In this document: positions 43,515 through 51,957 of the stretch, piece after piece
Numbering within the stretch: position 1 is the stretch's first letter
Layout: the number at the start of each line of letters is the position of its first letter
Origin: Lachnospiraceae bacterium G41
Lineage (GTDB): Bacteria; Bacillota; Clostridia; Lachnospirales; Lachnospiraceae
Length of the DNA stretch: 64,000 nucleotides
Assembly: GCA_900100245.1 (NCBI GenBank)
Contig: FNEU01000003.1
Location: 1 to 64,000 of the forward strand
Direction of reading: 5' to 3'
The notes under the pieces: model-generated
Database searches by the model: none
Told to the model about the DNA's origin: nothing
The model's input: only the letters and a program-made list of their open reading frames with translations
Made by a program: the position numbers and the translations under genes

Positions 43515-45506
43515 ATGAGGTACTATGTGAATTGTAATGTTGATGTATCGGGGGATGGATCACAGAATGCTCCGTTTATAACAATTTCGGAAGCTGCTGA
43601 AATTGCTACGCCGGGGGATGAGGTAATTGTTGCAGACGGTATTTACCGCGAGCATGTCAATCCGAAAAATGCCGGAAGAGATTACGCAAGAATTACGTAT
43701 CGTGCACAGAACAAGTTAAAGGCTATAATTACCGGCGCAAACCGTGTCAACGAATGGGAAGAAGTTGAGCCTCATGTATGGAAAACGGTTTTCGACAATT
43801 CTTATTTCGGAAATTACAATCCTTTTACGACACTTGTGTCCGGTGACTGGTTTGATGCCAATTTCACCGCGCATACAGGCGATGTCTTTTTAAACGGCAA
43901 ATCAATGTACGAAGTTACAAAGTACGAGGATGTTGTAAATCCCAAGGAAAACCTGTCTTCATGGGACAAGGATTTTACCGTTTACACATGGTTCACCAAG
44001 CAGGAAGACGACAAGACGGTTATTTTCGCCAACTTCCAGGAGATTGACCCGAGATATGCAGTCACAGAAATTACCGTCAGACAGAACTGTTTTTATCCCC
44101 TAAAAGAGGGCATCGGCTATATCACACTTGACGGTTTTACGGTATGTAAGGCTGCTACGCAATGGGCTCCTCCCACGGCGTATCAGGACGGAATGATCGG
44201 TCCTCACTGGTCCAAGGGATGGATAATTGAGAACTGCGATATATTTGAGTCGAAGTGCTCGGGTATTTCGCTTGGAAAATACCTTCAGCGCAACAACGAT
44301 AACAAGTGGCTTAACTGGAAATACAAAGACGGTACCCAGACCGAGCGTGACTGCATCTGCCAGGCACAGATTGAGGGCTGGAATAAAGACAGAATCGGTT
44401 CCCACATTATCAGAAATAACAATATTCATGACTGCGGACAGACAGGTATCGTCGGACATCTCGGCGGAGTGTTCTCAATCATTGAAAACAACCACATTCA
44501 CCATATAAACAACAAGCAGAATCTTGCGGGCGCGGAAATCGGCGGAATCAAGATGCATGCTGCAATCGATGTTATTATCCGAAAGAATCACTTCCATCAC
44601 TGCACCAGAGGTCTCTGGCTTGACTGGCAGGCACAGGGAACCAGAGTTACGCAGAATCTTTTCCACGACAATGCACTGCCTTATGATTATCTTTTACGAA
44701 AAGAAAATCTTGCAAACCTCGGACTCGGTGAAGATATTTTCATCGAAGTAAGTCACGGACCGACATTGATTGACAACAACATTCTTTTATCAGACAGAGC
44801 ATGTAAACTGCCGACACAGGGCGTTGCGTTCGTGCACAATCTGATTGCAGGCTCATTAACTGCTGTCGGAAGAGGTGTGGATAACGGCGCCAAGACCATG
44901 AAATCACCGAGATATACACCTTATCACGTGCCTCACAGAACAGAGATTGCGGGATTTATGACCATTCTTCACGGCGACATGCGTTTTTACAATAACGTTT
45001 TCGTCCAGAGAAAGATACGTGAGCAGATGCTCGAAATCTGCAAAGGTTTTGAAAATGATGAGTGGGACGACGGAAACATGGAAGTCGGAACCATTCCTTA
45101 CAACGATTATCAGACCGAAGAAGAATGGAAAGCAATGTTCGAAGGCTATTGCGGAATGGGTTCGGAATTAAGCGACAGATATTATCTGCCTCTGCCCGTA
45201 TGGACCGGCGGAAATGCTTATTTTAACGGAGCGAAGCCCTGCGATAAGGAAAAGGATGCCTTCGTAGACACAGAGCACGAAGTAGAAATCAATCTTCATA
45301 TCGACGGCGACAGATGGGAGATTTCAAGCGAACTGTTTGATTACCTTCCCAAGACCTGCAACATGATTTCAACCAAGACACTCGGCAAGGCATTCGAGCC
45401 CGAGCAAAATTATGAAAATCCCGACGGAAGCGACATTTTCTTTGACATGGATTTCTTTGGAAACAGACGTGAACTTAAAGTAATTGCAGGTCCGTTTACG
45501 GATTAA
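43515..45506 (+). CDS. GH120 beta-xylosidase (right-handed beta-helix)
   Basis: A 663-residue glycoside hydrolase closely resembling the GH120 xylosidase XylC of Thermoanaerobacterium saccharolyticum, as I remember it. Shared blocks include the WAPPTAYQDGMIGPHWSKGW segment, SHIIRNNNIHDCGQTGIVGHLGG and HAAIDVIIRKNHFHHC. The expected nucleophile is Asp370 in LWLDWQAQGTR and the acid/base Glu411 in IFIEVSHGP. They are 41 residues apart here, against about 23 in XylC, because of a loop around ALPYDYLLRKENLANLGLG. No signal peptide is present, so it should act in the cytosol on imported xylo-oligosaccharides. GAGGAGG precedes the ATG. A terminator follows; it appears monocistronic. Confidence 0.92.
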   Translation: MRYYVNCNVDVSGDGSQNAPFITISEAAEIATPGDEVIVADGIYREHVNPKNAGRDYARITYRAQNKLKAIITGANRVNEWEEVEPHVWKTVFDNSYFGNYNPFTTLVSGDWFDANFTAHTGDVFLNGKSMYEVTKYEDVVNPKENLSSWDKDFTVYTWFTKQEDDKTVIFANFQEIDPRYAVTEITVRQNCFYPLKEGIGYITLDGFTVCKAATQWAPPTAYQDGMIGPHWSKGWIIENCDIFESKCSGISLGKYLQRNNDNKWLNWKYKDGTQTERDCICQAQIEGWNKDRIGSHIIRNNNIHDCGQTGIVGHLGGVFSIIENNHIHHINNKQNLAGAEIGGIKMHAAIDVIIRKNHFHHCTRGLWLDWQAQGTRVTQNLFHDNALPYDYLLRKENLANLGLGEDIFIEVSHGPTLIDNNILLSDRACKLPTQGVAFVHNLIAGSLTAVGRGVDNGAKTMKSPRYTPYHVPHRTEIAGFMTILHGDMRFYNNVFVQRKIREQMLEICKGFENDEWDDGNMEVGTIPYNDYQTEEEWKAMFEGYCGMGSELSDRYYLPLPVWTGGNAYFNGAKPCDKEKDAFVDTEHEVEINLHIDGDRWEISSELFDYLPKTCNMISTKTLGKAFEPEQNYENPDGSDIFFDMDFFGNRRELKVIAGPFTD

Positions 45507-45536
45507 TGGAGTAAAGGAATTAGTGGAACATAAAAG

Positions 45537-45566
45537 AAGGATACCCAAATTATGGGTATCCTTTTT
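45537..45566 (+). terminator. Terminator after GH120 gene
   Basis: AAGGATACCCA / TGGGTATCCTT with loop AATTA, then TTTTT. Confidence 0.92.
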
Positions 45567-45676
45567 GATTGAATTGCTTTGTGGTTTAATTATTTATTAT
45601 TCAAACACACCGAAATCTATTTTACCCGAAAGATGCTTAAATCAAAGCATTTCGAACTCTTTTAGGATGTATTTTC

Positions 45677-45705
45677 TTTACATAAAAGAAGACAGGTATT
45701 ATAAT
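45677..45705 (+). promoter_or_regulatory. Promoter of sortase-LCP operon
   Basis: TTTACA (45677-45682), 17 bases, TATAAT (45700-45705), 63 bases before the sortase start. The rest of 45567-45768 is AT-rich with no gene seen. Confidence 0.82.
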
Positions 45706-45768
45706 AGTAAGGTGCGACTTTTCTCACCAAATTTATGATTTTGCGAGTATTAGCCACGGAGAAAAAAT

Positions 45769-46689
45769 ATGGAAAAAGGGAAAAACGATAAACCAAAAAA
45801 CACAATCTGGCTCGGATTCAGTGTATTTCTGATTATTATAGCGATTATAAGCGCCAGTTTTGTGGTACTTCGATATATCAGCAGAGTGTCTGCCAACAAG
45901 AGAAATCAGGATCTTCGAGACCAGGTTAATGACGGCGTGGATACTTCAAATCCCGTTATTATAGATACTTCACAGATAAGTGTCATTACTCCGAAGGAGA
46001 AAGACGGTGAAGAAACAGAAGAGGTCGAGCCCGTAAAAGATTGGTCCGAGTGTACTATGGAAGAAAAGAAGGAAAGATACCTTCAGACCTACGGAATCAT
46101 AGTACCCGACAAGACTCTTGATTTTGACGATTTAAAAGCAACTGTCAACAAGGATATTTATGCGTGGATTTATATCCCCAATCTTGATGTGGACGATCCG
46201 ATAGTACAGCACCCTGACGACGATGCGTATTATCTTAACCACAATCTTGACGGAACAGCCGGATATCCCGGCGGTATTTATACCGAACCGACTTACAACA
46301 GTACTGATTTTATGGACAGAATGACCGTTGTTTACGGTCACAATATGAGAGACGACAAGAGATTTTCGTCACTTCACAGACTTGAGGACAAGGCTGTTTT
46401 TGACGAAGTCCAGTATGTATTTATTTATATGCCTGACGATATTCTGGTATATAAAATCGTGGCAGCTTACGAAGGCAGCAATCTTCATATTCTTGCCACA
46501 CACATCTGGGATGACGAGACCTGGGTTGAGTATCTTTACGGAGTTACAAGCTTTGACGGCCCCAGAGACAATACCAGGGAATACGAATTTACCCCGGAAA
46601 CCAAAATGCTTACTTTATCGACTTGCATAAAAAACGTTCCTTCCAACAGATATCTGGTTCAGGGAGTTTTACTGGATGAGTGCAGATAA
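45769..46689 (+). CDS. Class B-type sortase
   Basis: A 306-residue membrane-anchored transpeptidase. A single N-terminal transmembrane segment (about 15-37) and an acidic linker precede the sortase beta-barrel (about 110-306). Catalytic residues are His191 (VYGHNM), Cys286 (TLSTC) and Arg294 (NRYLVQG). The helix-containing order and LSTC motif favour class B. Sortases join surface proteins or pilins to the wall; no sorting-signal substrate is encoded nearby. The ribosome binding site is CACGGAGAAAAAAT. Its end overlaps the LCP gene by 14 bases. Confidence 0.93.
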   Translation: MEKGKNDKPKNTIWLGFSVFLIIIAIISASFVVLRYISRVSANKRNQDLRDQVNDGVDTSNPVIIDTSQISVITPKEKDGEETEEVEPVKDWSECTMEEKKERYLQTYGIIVPDKTLDFDDLKATVNKDIYAWIYIPNLDVDDPIVQHPDDDAYYLNHNLDGTAGYPGGIYTEPTYNSTDFMDRMTVVYGHNMRDDKRFSSLHRLEDKAVFDEVQYVFIYMPDDILVYKIVAAYEGSNLHILATHIWDDETWVEYLYGVTSFDGPRDNTREYEFTPETKMLTLSTCIKNVPSNRYLVQGVLLDECR

Positions 46690-47749
46690 ACATCATAAAA
46701 GAAAACCGAATATTAAAAGAATCGTAATTGCCGTTCTGCTGTTACTTGCCGTAATAGCGGGCGGCTTAATTATTTCTTTTTTCCTTTTCAGAGCACACGG
46801 CAAAAAAGAACTTCAGGCTGTTAATTCAAGGGAAATAAAGATTCACGAGATTATTCCCGAAGAAGACATCGAGGATGACGGAACGATTAATTACAAAGGC
46901 GGAAAATACATATTCAATCCCGATGTAATGACGTTTCTTTTTATGGGAATCGATCACAGGGGAGAGCTCGTGGATGCCGATGAAGTGACGGATTTCCAGA
47001 AAGGCGGACAGGCGGATGCCCTGATTTTGATGGTGGTCAATCATAAAACAAAAAAGGTTAACCTCATAAATGTTAACAGAAACGCCATGGCGGAAATGGA
47101 AGTTTACAGCAAAGACGGAGAGCTCCTTGATACCGAAGTTAAACAGATCTGCCTTGCTCACGGCTACGGAACAGGGCATGAAGACAGCTGCGAGAGACAG
47201 GTTGAAGCAGTATCCCAACTCTTCAATTTCCTGCAGATAAACGGATACTATTCGCTTGAATTAAATGGTGTAGCCGAGCTTAATGATTTTATGGGCGGAG
47301 TGGAAGTCGAAGTTCTCGAGAATATTCCGAAGGGTTCGAAAGAACTCAAAAACAGCCAGGGAAAAACAATTACTTTAAAGGGGGATGATGCAAGAATATA
47401 TGTCCAGTACAGGGATGTTAAGAGTTTCAATTCCGTTGAATCCAGAATGGCCAGACAGAAGCAGTATATCAGCGCCATGTTTGCAAAGATTCTGGATAAG
47501 ACAAAAGAGGATGCAACTTTCCCGGTAAAACTCCTGGATGTTTTAAGCGATTATACCGTAACCGATCTGGATTCCTCAAAAATCTCATACCTTGCAACCA
47601 CATGTATAAATTATGAGTTTGATACGGAAAACATCTATACGCTTTCCGGTGAAACGGTGGAGAACGAGGAAGGTTATGAAGAATTTTACGTTGACGAGGA
47701 TTCTTTAAAAGACTTGATTTTTGAACTGTTTTATGAAAAAATCGAATAG
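46676..47749 (+). CDS. LytR-CpsA-Psr (LCP) family wall-glycopolymer ligase
   Basis: A 357-residue membrane protein. One transmembrane segment (about 15-38) is followed by an extracellular LCP domain (about 82-245): FLFMGIDHRG, then QADALILMVVNHKTKKVNLINVNRN and the later RMARQKQYI. The acidic and arginine residues typical of the family's pyrophosphate-binding site are present. LCP enzymes transfer teichoic acid, capsule or other glycopolymers from a lipid carrier to peptidoglycan. Overlap with the sortase gene suggests joint control of surface attachment. It has no clear terminator; the next feature is the ribozyme-like RNA. Confidence 0.9.
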   Translation: MSADKHHKRKPNIKRIVIAVLLLLAVIAGGLIISFFLFRAHGKKELQAVNSREIKIHEIIPEEDIEDDGTINYKGGKYIFNPDVMTFLFMGIDHRGELVDADEVTDFQKGGQADALILMVVNHKTKKVNLINVNRNAMAEMEVYSKDGELLDTEVKQICLAHGYGTGHEDSCERQVEAVSQLFNFLQINGYYSLELNGVAELNDFMGGVEVEVLENIPKGSKELKNSQGKTITLKGDDARIYVQYRDVKSFNSVESRMARQKQYISAMFAKILDKTKEDATFPVKLLDVLSDYTVTDLDSSKISYLATTCINYEFDTENIYTLSGETVENEEGYEEFYVDEDSLKDLIFELFYEKIE

Positions 47750-47829
47750 GATTATTTAAGATAAAAAACCATTGTTTTTTATACAGTAAAACTTCCTTAA
47801 ATTTGGGCAGAAGGACCAAAAAGGTTGTT

Positions 47830-47953
47830 AGCGCCGGGCCACATAGAGGGTGACGAGGGTTGGCAGTTATCGAAAGATTCGGCGGATGCTGCCACGGCGA
47901 ATTTCTTTTATGATTTATACTTTGTATGGACAGAGAAGAAGTAGTGCGTCGTC
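47830..47953 (+). ncRNA. glmS-type ribozyme core upstream of nagB
   Basis: Matches to the glmS ribozyme consensus occur in order: A|GCGCC (cleavage after A47830), GACGAGG (47852-47858), P2 strand TGGCAG (47861-47866), TTATCGAA (47867-47874), TTCGGCGGATG (47878-47888), P2 partner CTGCCA (47889-47894) and CGG. P2 pairs 6 of 6, and GCGCC can pair with GGCG as P2.2. P1 is short. The usual neat P3 hairpin is not obvious: GGCGA (47896-47900) could pair with TCGTC (47949-47953), with TTTCTT/AAGAAG inside. P4 is not recognisable. These ribozymes self-cleave with GlcN6P as cofactor and normally precede glmS. Activity is therefore uncertain, but the core is very unlikely by chance. Confidence 0.78.
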
Positions 47954-48054
47954 AGAGAGAAATGAAAAAGCGGAATCAACACCGTAACAGAGGTTCTCTT
48001 ATCACTGTAATATTTTTATATTCTATTGCAGAAGATAAGGAGATTTTTATATGA
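47926..48054 (+). CDS. Possible 42-residue basic peptide between ribozyme and nagB
   Basis: An ATG frame gives MDREEVVRRQREMKKRNQ followed by HRNRGSLITVIFLYSIAEDKEIFI. It starts very basic and ends in a short hydrophobic stretch. It overlaps the nagB start by ATGA, which would allow coupling. There is no ribosome binding site before it and it overlaps the ribozyme 3' part. It could be a truncated remnant of a membrane-protein gene or a chance frame. Confidence 0.3.
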   Translation: MDREEVVRRQREMKKRNQHRNRGSLITVIFLYSIAEDKEIFI

Positions 48055-48842
48055 GAGTAGTTATTCAGGACAATTATGAAAAGATGTGCAAGTGGGCAGC
48101 AAACTATATCATAGCTAAAATCAATGCTCACAAGGAAGACAGACCTTTTGTTTTAGGCCTTCCCACAGGTTCATCACCCATCGGTGTTTACAAGGAATTA
48201 GTCAGAGCCAACAAGGCAGGCGAAGTATCCTTTGCAAACGTTGTTACATTCAATATGGATGAATATCTCGGACTTCCGAAAGACCACGACCAGAGTTACT
48301 GGTACTTCATGCACGACAATCTTTTCAATCACCTTGTTGACATGAAGCCTGAAAACATCAACATTCTTAACGGTATGACAGACAATCCCGAAGAAGAGTG
48401 CGCAAACTACGAGAAGAAGATTGCTTCATACGGCGGAATAGATTTATTCATGGGCGGTATCGGTGTAGACGGACATCTTGCATTTAACGAGCCCTACACA
48501 TCACTTGCATCACGTACCGGTGTAAGAGACTTAACCACAGATACACGTATCGTAAATTCAAGATTCTTCGGAAACGATCCTGAGGCAGTTCCCGCACAGG
48601 CGCTTTCCGTAGGTATCGGAACAGTTACCGATTCCAAAGAAGTACTCGTACTTATCTCAGGTCACAACAAAGCAAGAGCTCTTGCAGCTACAGTTGAAGG
48701 CAGCGTAAGCCAGAAATGGACCTGCAGCGCACTTCAGATGCACAACGGTGCAATCATTGCCTGCGACGAAGAAGCATGTGGCGAACTTACAGTTGATACA
48801 TACAAGTATTTCCTCGATATCGAAAAGAAGCAGAGACTGTAA
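48051..48842 (+). CDS. nagB: Glucosamine-6-phosphate deaminase
   Basis: A 263-residue NagB, aligned from memory over its whole length with E. coli NagB: LGLPTGSSPIGVYKEL, VVTFNMDEYLGLP, SYWYFMHDNLF, and the catalytic GGIGVDGHLAFNEP with Asp and His in place. It interconverts GlcN6P and Fru6P plus ammonia; the reverse reaction is possible at high ammonia. It is not GlmS, which begins MCGIVGYIG and is twice as long. AAGGAG precedes the ATG. The glmS-type ribozyme core lies about 100 bases upstream, an unexpected pairing. A terminator follows; no nagA is adjacent. Confidence 0.97.
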   Translation: MRVVIQDNYEKMCKWAANYIIAKINAHKEDRPFVLGLPTGSSPIGVYKELVRANKAGEVSFANVVTFNMDEYLGLPKDHDQSYWYFMHDNLFNHLVDMKPENINILNGMTDNPEEECANYEKKIASYGGIDLFMGGIGVDGHLAFNEPYTSLASRTGVRDLTTDTRIVNSRFFGNDPEAVPAQALSVGIGTVTDSKEVLVLISGHNKARALAATVEGSVSQKWTCSALQMHNGAIIACDEEACGELTVDTYKYFLDIEKKQRL

Positions 48843-48859
48843 AATATCCTAAAAAAATT

Positions 48860-48892
48860 AAGCCGGTGGAGCATAAGTTCCATCGGCTTTTT
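48860..48892 (+). terminator. Terminator after nagB
   Basis: AAGCCGGTGGA / TCCATCGGCTT (one G-T pair) followed by TTTTTATTTTT. Confidence 0.9.
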
Positions 48893-48917
48893 ATTTTTGC
48901 AAACAGCCCCTTTTTTA

Positions 48918-48946
48918 TTGAAAAAAAGCCCTAAAAGAGATACAAT
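48918..48946 (+). promoter_or_regulatory. Promoter of the GH13 gene
   Basis: TTGAAA (48918-48923), 17 bases, TACAAT (48941-48946). Transcription would begin near 48953, so the in-frame ATG at 48952 cannot be the start and the ATG at 48979 is used. Confidence 0.78.
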
Positions 48947-48978
48947 ATTCTATGTATGTATTTGCTATGGGGTGCAGT

Positions 48979-51942
48979 ATGAACATAGAAGACAGAAACA
49001 AGATTCAGGATAGATTTCAATACATTCTCAATATGAGACCTGTGCTTAATAAACAGGCTCTGTTCTCGGATACTACGCAGGATTATGTCACTCCTGCGGA
49101 ACCCCGCTTTAAAGAAAAAGTTACAGTCAGATTCAGGACTGCGAAAAATAATGTGGATGCCGTATTTCTTATCTCCGGCAGCAAGTCGGTTGAGATGGTA
49201 AAAACCGAAGTTGACGCACTGTTTGATTACTATTCGTGCGTCATCACCATGGATGAAAAGATATTCGGATACTGCTTTCAGATCATAGCCGGTAAGGTTA
49301 TGTGTTATTTTAATTCGCGAGGAATTTCCAAAGACATTCAGGAATACTACAATTTCCGACTTATCGCAGGATTCAGGACGCCCACATGGGCCAAGGGCGC
49401 CGTTATGTACCAGATTTTCGTGGACAGATTTTATAACGGCGATAAATCAAACGACGTTCTTACCAACGAGTACACGTATCTGGACGGTTATTCGGAGCAG
49501 GTTACCGACTGGGGAAAATATCCCGCACAGATGGGCGTCAGAGAGTTTTACGGTGGAGACTTGCAGGGTGTATTGGACAAGATGGATTACCTCGAAGATC
49601 TCGGTATCGATGTAATTTATTTCAATCCTCTCTTCGTATCGCCCTCAAACCACAAATACGACATTCAGGACTACGATTACATCGATCCCCATATCGGCAA
49701 AATCGTTGATGACGAAGGCGAGCTCTTAAAAGACGGTCAGAAAGAAAACCGTTTCGCCACCAGATATATCAACCGTGTAACCAACAAAAAGAACCTTGAA
49801 GCAAGCAACGAGCTTTTTGCAAAAGTCGTAAAAGAAGCGCACAAGAGAGGCATTAAGGTTATTCTTGACGGTGTATTTAACCACTGCGGTTCATTCAACA
49901 AATGGCTCGACAGGGAAAGAATATACGAAGAGCAGGAAGGTTACGAAAAGGGCGCATTCATATCCGAAGACAGCCCTTACAAGGATTATTTCAGATTCCA
50001 CAAAGATGACTGCTGGCCTTACAATCCGAGCTATGACGGATGGTGGGGACATGATACACTGCCTAAGTTAAATTATGAAGGCAGCAGAGAACTGACCGAT
50101 TATATCATGAAGGTCGGCCGTAAATGGGTTTCCGCACCGTACAATGCGGACGGATGGAGACTTGATGTGGCAGCAGACCTCGGACATTCGCCCGAATTTA
50201 ACCACAGATTCTGGAAAGAATTCAGAAAATCCGTCAAACTTGCAAATCCCAATGCGGTTATTATTGCGGAACATTACGGATATTCGAGAGAATGGCTGCA
50301 GGGAGACGAATGGGACAGCGTCATGAATTATGATGCTTTTATGGAGCCTGTTACCTGGTTCTTGACAGGTATGCAGAAGCATTCCGATGACTACAGAGAA
50401 GATTTGCTCGGCAATGCAGAAAGCTTTTGGGGTGCAATGACACATCACGGCACCAATTTTACGAACTCGTCTCTTCAGGTTTCCATGAACGAGTTAAGCA
50501 ATCACGATCACTCAAGATTTTTAACCAGAACAAATAAAAAGGTCGGAAGACTTCACACACTCGGTTCAAAGGCGGCCGAGGAAGGCATAAACAAAGCTGT
50601 TTTCAGAGAAGCTGTTGTGATGCAGATGACATGGCCCGGCGCTCCGACGATTTACTACGGAGACGAAGCCGGAGTCTGCGGTTTCACAGATCCCGACAAC
50701 AGAAGAACGTATCCCTGGGGACATGAAGACAGAGAACTCATCGAATTCCACAAGCAGATGATCAGAGTTCACAAGTTAAACGGCGTTCTTTTAACAGGTT
50801 CTCTTATGAACCTTGGCGAAGATTACAACTATGTTGCTTACGGCAGATTCGACAAAGAAGAGCAGATAGTCGTAATGGTCAACAACAACGACCACGAAAT
50901 CGAAAAAGAAGTTTCAACCTGGCGAATCGGCGTTCCTAAAAACGCGCAGATGCAGAGAATCGCTTTCACCGACCAAAACGGATTTTCGTTTAATACCGTT
51001 ACAATCCGCGCAGAGGACGGAAAGATTAAAGTTAAACTCCCGGCAGAATCCGCCTGCGTATTTAAGGCAATCATTTCCGAGAACGGCTTGAAGAGAACTC
51101 CCGTCAGCGATGAAAACATGGTCGACAAGCAGTATCCCGAAAAGGTAAGCGAAACCGAAGTTAAGAGCAAGGGCAAGGCTGAGGAAGTAAAGAAAGATGC
51201 CGACGAAAAAGCCAAGAAAGCAGACAACGCTGAGCTCATAAAAGAAGAAAAACAGGATAAGAAGAGCGCTGAAAAGACTGAAGCCAAGCCTGACAAGGCA
51301 GAAGCTAAATCAGACAGTAAAGCTGAAGGTAGCAAGCCCAATACAAAGGCTGAAGGCAAGGCAGATGGTGCCAAATCTGAAGCTAAAGCAGACAGCAAAG
51401 CTGAAGGCGGAAAGTCTGATGCGAAAGCCGAAGGAAAAATAGATGGTGCAAAGTCTGATAACAAGACTGAAGCAAAAACTGACAGTGCGAAATCTGAAGC
51501 AAAAGCTGACAACAAAGCCGAAGCGAAGTCTGACAACAAAACCGAAGGCGCAAAATCAGACAATGCAAAGGTTGAATCAAAAGCTGAAGGCAAATCCGAT
51601 GTTTCAAAGTCTGAAACTAAATCCGACAGTAAATCAGGCGAAGCAAAAACCGAGAGCAAAGCAGATGGTACAAAGTCTGAAGCCAAAGCAGATTCCGACA
51701 AGAAAGATAAAGCTTCGTCTAAGGATGCTGTAAAAGCAGACGCAGACGCTAAGAAAGATAAAGCAGATACCGACAACAAGGATAAGGCAGCCAAGGCTGA
51801 TGCAGGAAAAGAAAAGGCTAAAGAAGCCGTAAAGGCAGAGCCTGAAGAAACCAAGCCCAAGAAATCTGCGTGGGAAGTTGCAGAAGAAGTTTTGGGCAAA
51901 CCCGAGGACAACAAGAAGAGCTGGTTCCCGTTCTTCAAGTAG
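48979..51942 (+). CDS. Cytoplasmic GH13 alpha-amylase-family enzyme with long charged repetitive C-terminal tail
   Basis: A 987-residue protein. The N-terminal domain (about 1-125) is followed by a GH13 barrel (about 130-600) of the neopullulanase/cyclomaltodextrinase kind. Catalytic residues are Asp396 (GWRLDVAAD), Glu431 (IIAEHYG) and Asp510 (LSNHDHSR), with DGVFNHCG as region I. It probably hydrolyses or transfers on maltodextrins or glycogen fragments. There is no signal peptide. Residues 727-987 are a low-complexity tail of words such as KAEGKADGAKSEAKADSK, ending in a different, hydrophobic-aromatic block SAWEVAEEVLG...SWFPFFK. GGGGTG before the ATG at 48979 sets the start. The PucR-type regulator follows after 15 bases. 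A 457-codon frame on the opposite strand is a shadow of the repetitive tail. Confidence 0.92.
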   Translation: MNIEDRNKIQDRFQYILNMRPVLNKQALFSDTTQDYVTPAEPRFKEKVTVRFRTAKNNVDAVFLISGSKSVEMVKTEVDALFDYYSCVITMDEKIFGYCFQIIAGKVMCYFNSRGISKDIQEYYNFRLIAGFRTPTWAKGAVMYQIFVDRFYNGDKSNDVLTNEYTYLDGYSEQVTDWGKYPAQMGVREFYGGDLQGVLDKMDYLEDLGIDVIYFNPLFVSPSNHKYDIQDYDYIDPHIGKIVDDEGELLKDGQKENRFATRYINRVTNKKNLEASNELFAKVVKEAHKRGIKVILDGVFNHCGSFNKWLDRERIYEEQEGYEKGAFISEDSPYKDYFRFHKDDCWPYNPSYDGWWGHDTLPKLNYEGSRELTDYIMKVGRKWVSAPYNADGWRLDVAADLGHSPEFNHRFWKEFRKSVKLANPNAVIIAEHYGYSREWLQGDEWDSVMNYDAFMEPVTWFLTGMQKHSDDYREDLLGNAESFWGAMTHHGTNFTNSSLQVSMNELSNHDHSRFLTRTNKKVGRLHTLGSKAAEEGINKAVFREAVVMQMTWPGAPTIYYGDEAGVCGFTDPDNRRTYPWGHEDRELIEFHKQMIRVHKLNGVLLTGSLMNLGEDYNYVAYGRFDKEEQIVVMVNNNDHEIEKEVSTWRIGVPKNAQMQRIAFTDQNGFSFNTVTIRAEDGKIKVKLPAESACVFKAIISENGLKRTPVSDENMVDKQYPEKVSETEVKSKGKAEEVKKDADEKAKKADNAELIKEEKQDKKSAEKTEAKPDKAEAKSDSKAEGSKPNTKAEGKADGAKSEAKADSKAEGGKSDAKAEGKIDGAKSDNKTEAKTDSAKSEAKADNKAEAKSDNKTEGAKSDNAKVESKAEGKSDVSKSETKSDSKSGEAKTESKADGTKSEAKADSDKKDKASSKDAVKADADAKKDKADTDNKDKAAKADAGKEKAKEAVKAEPEETKPKKSAWEVAEEVLGKPEDNKKSWFPFFK

Positions 51943-51957
51943 TATTTAGGAGTAGGA

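Noticed and set aside
48051-48842. The gene behind the ribozyme being glmS
   Set aside because: It lacks the MCGIVGYIG glutaminase start and SIS domains and matches NagB from end to end, including GGIGVDGHLAFNEP.
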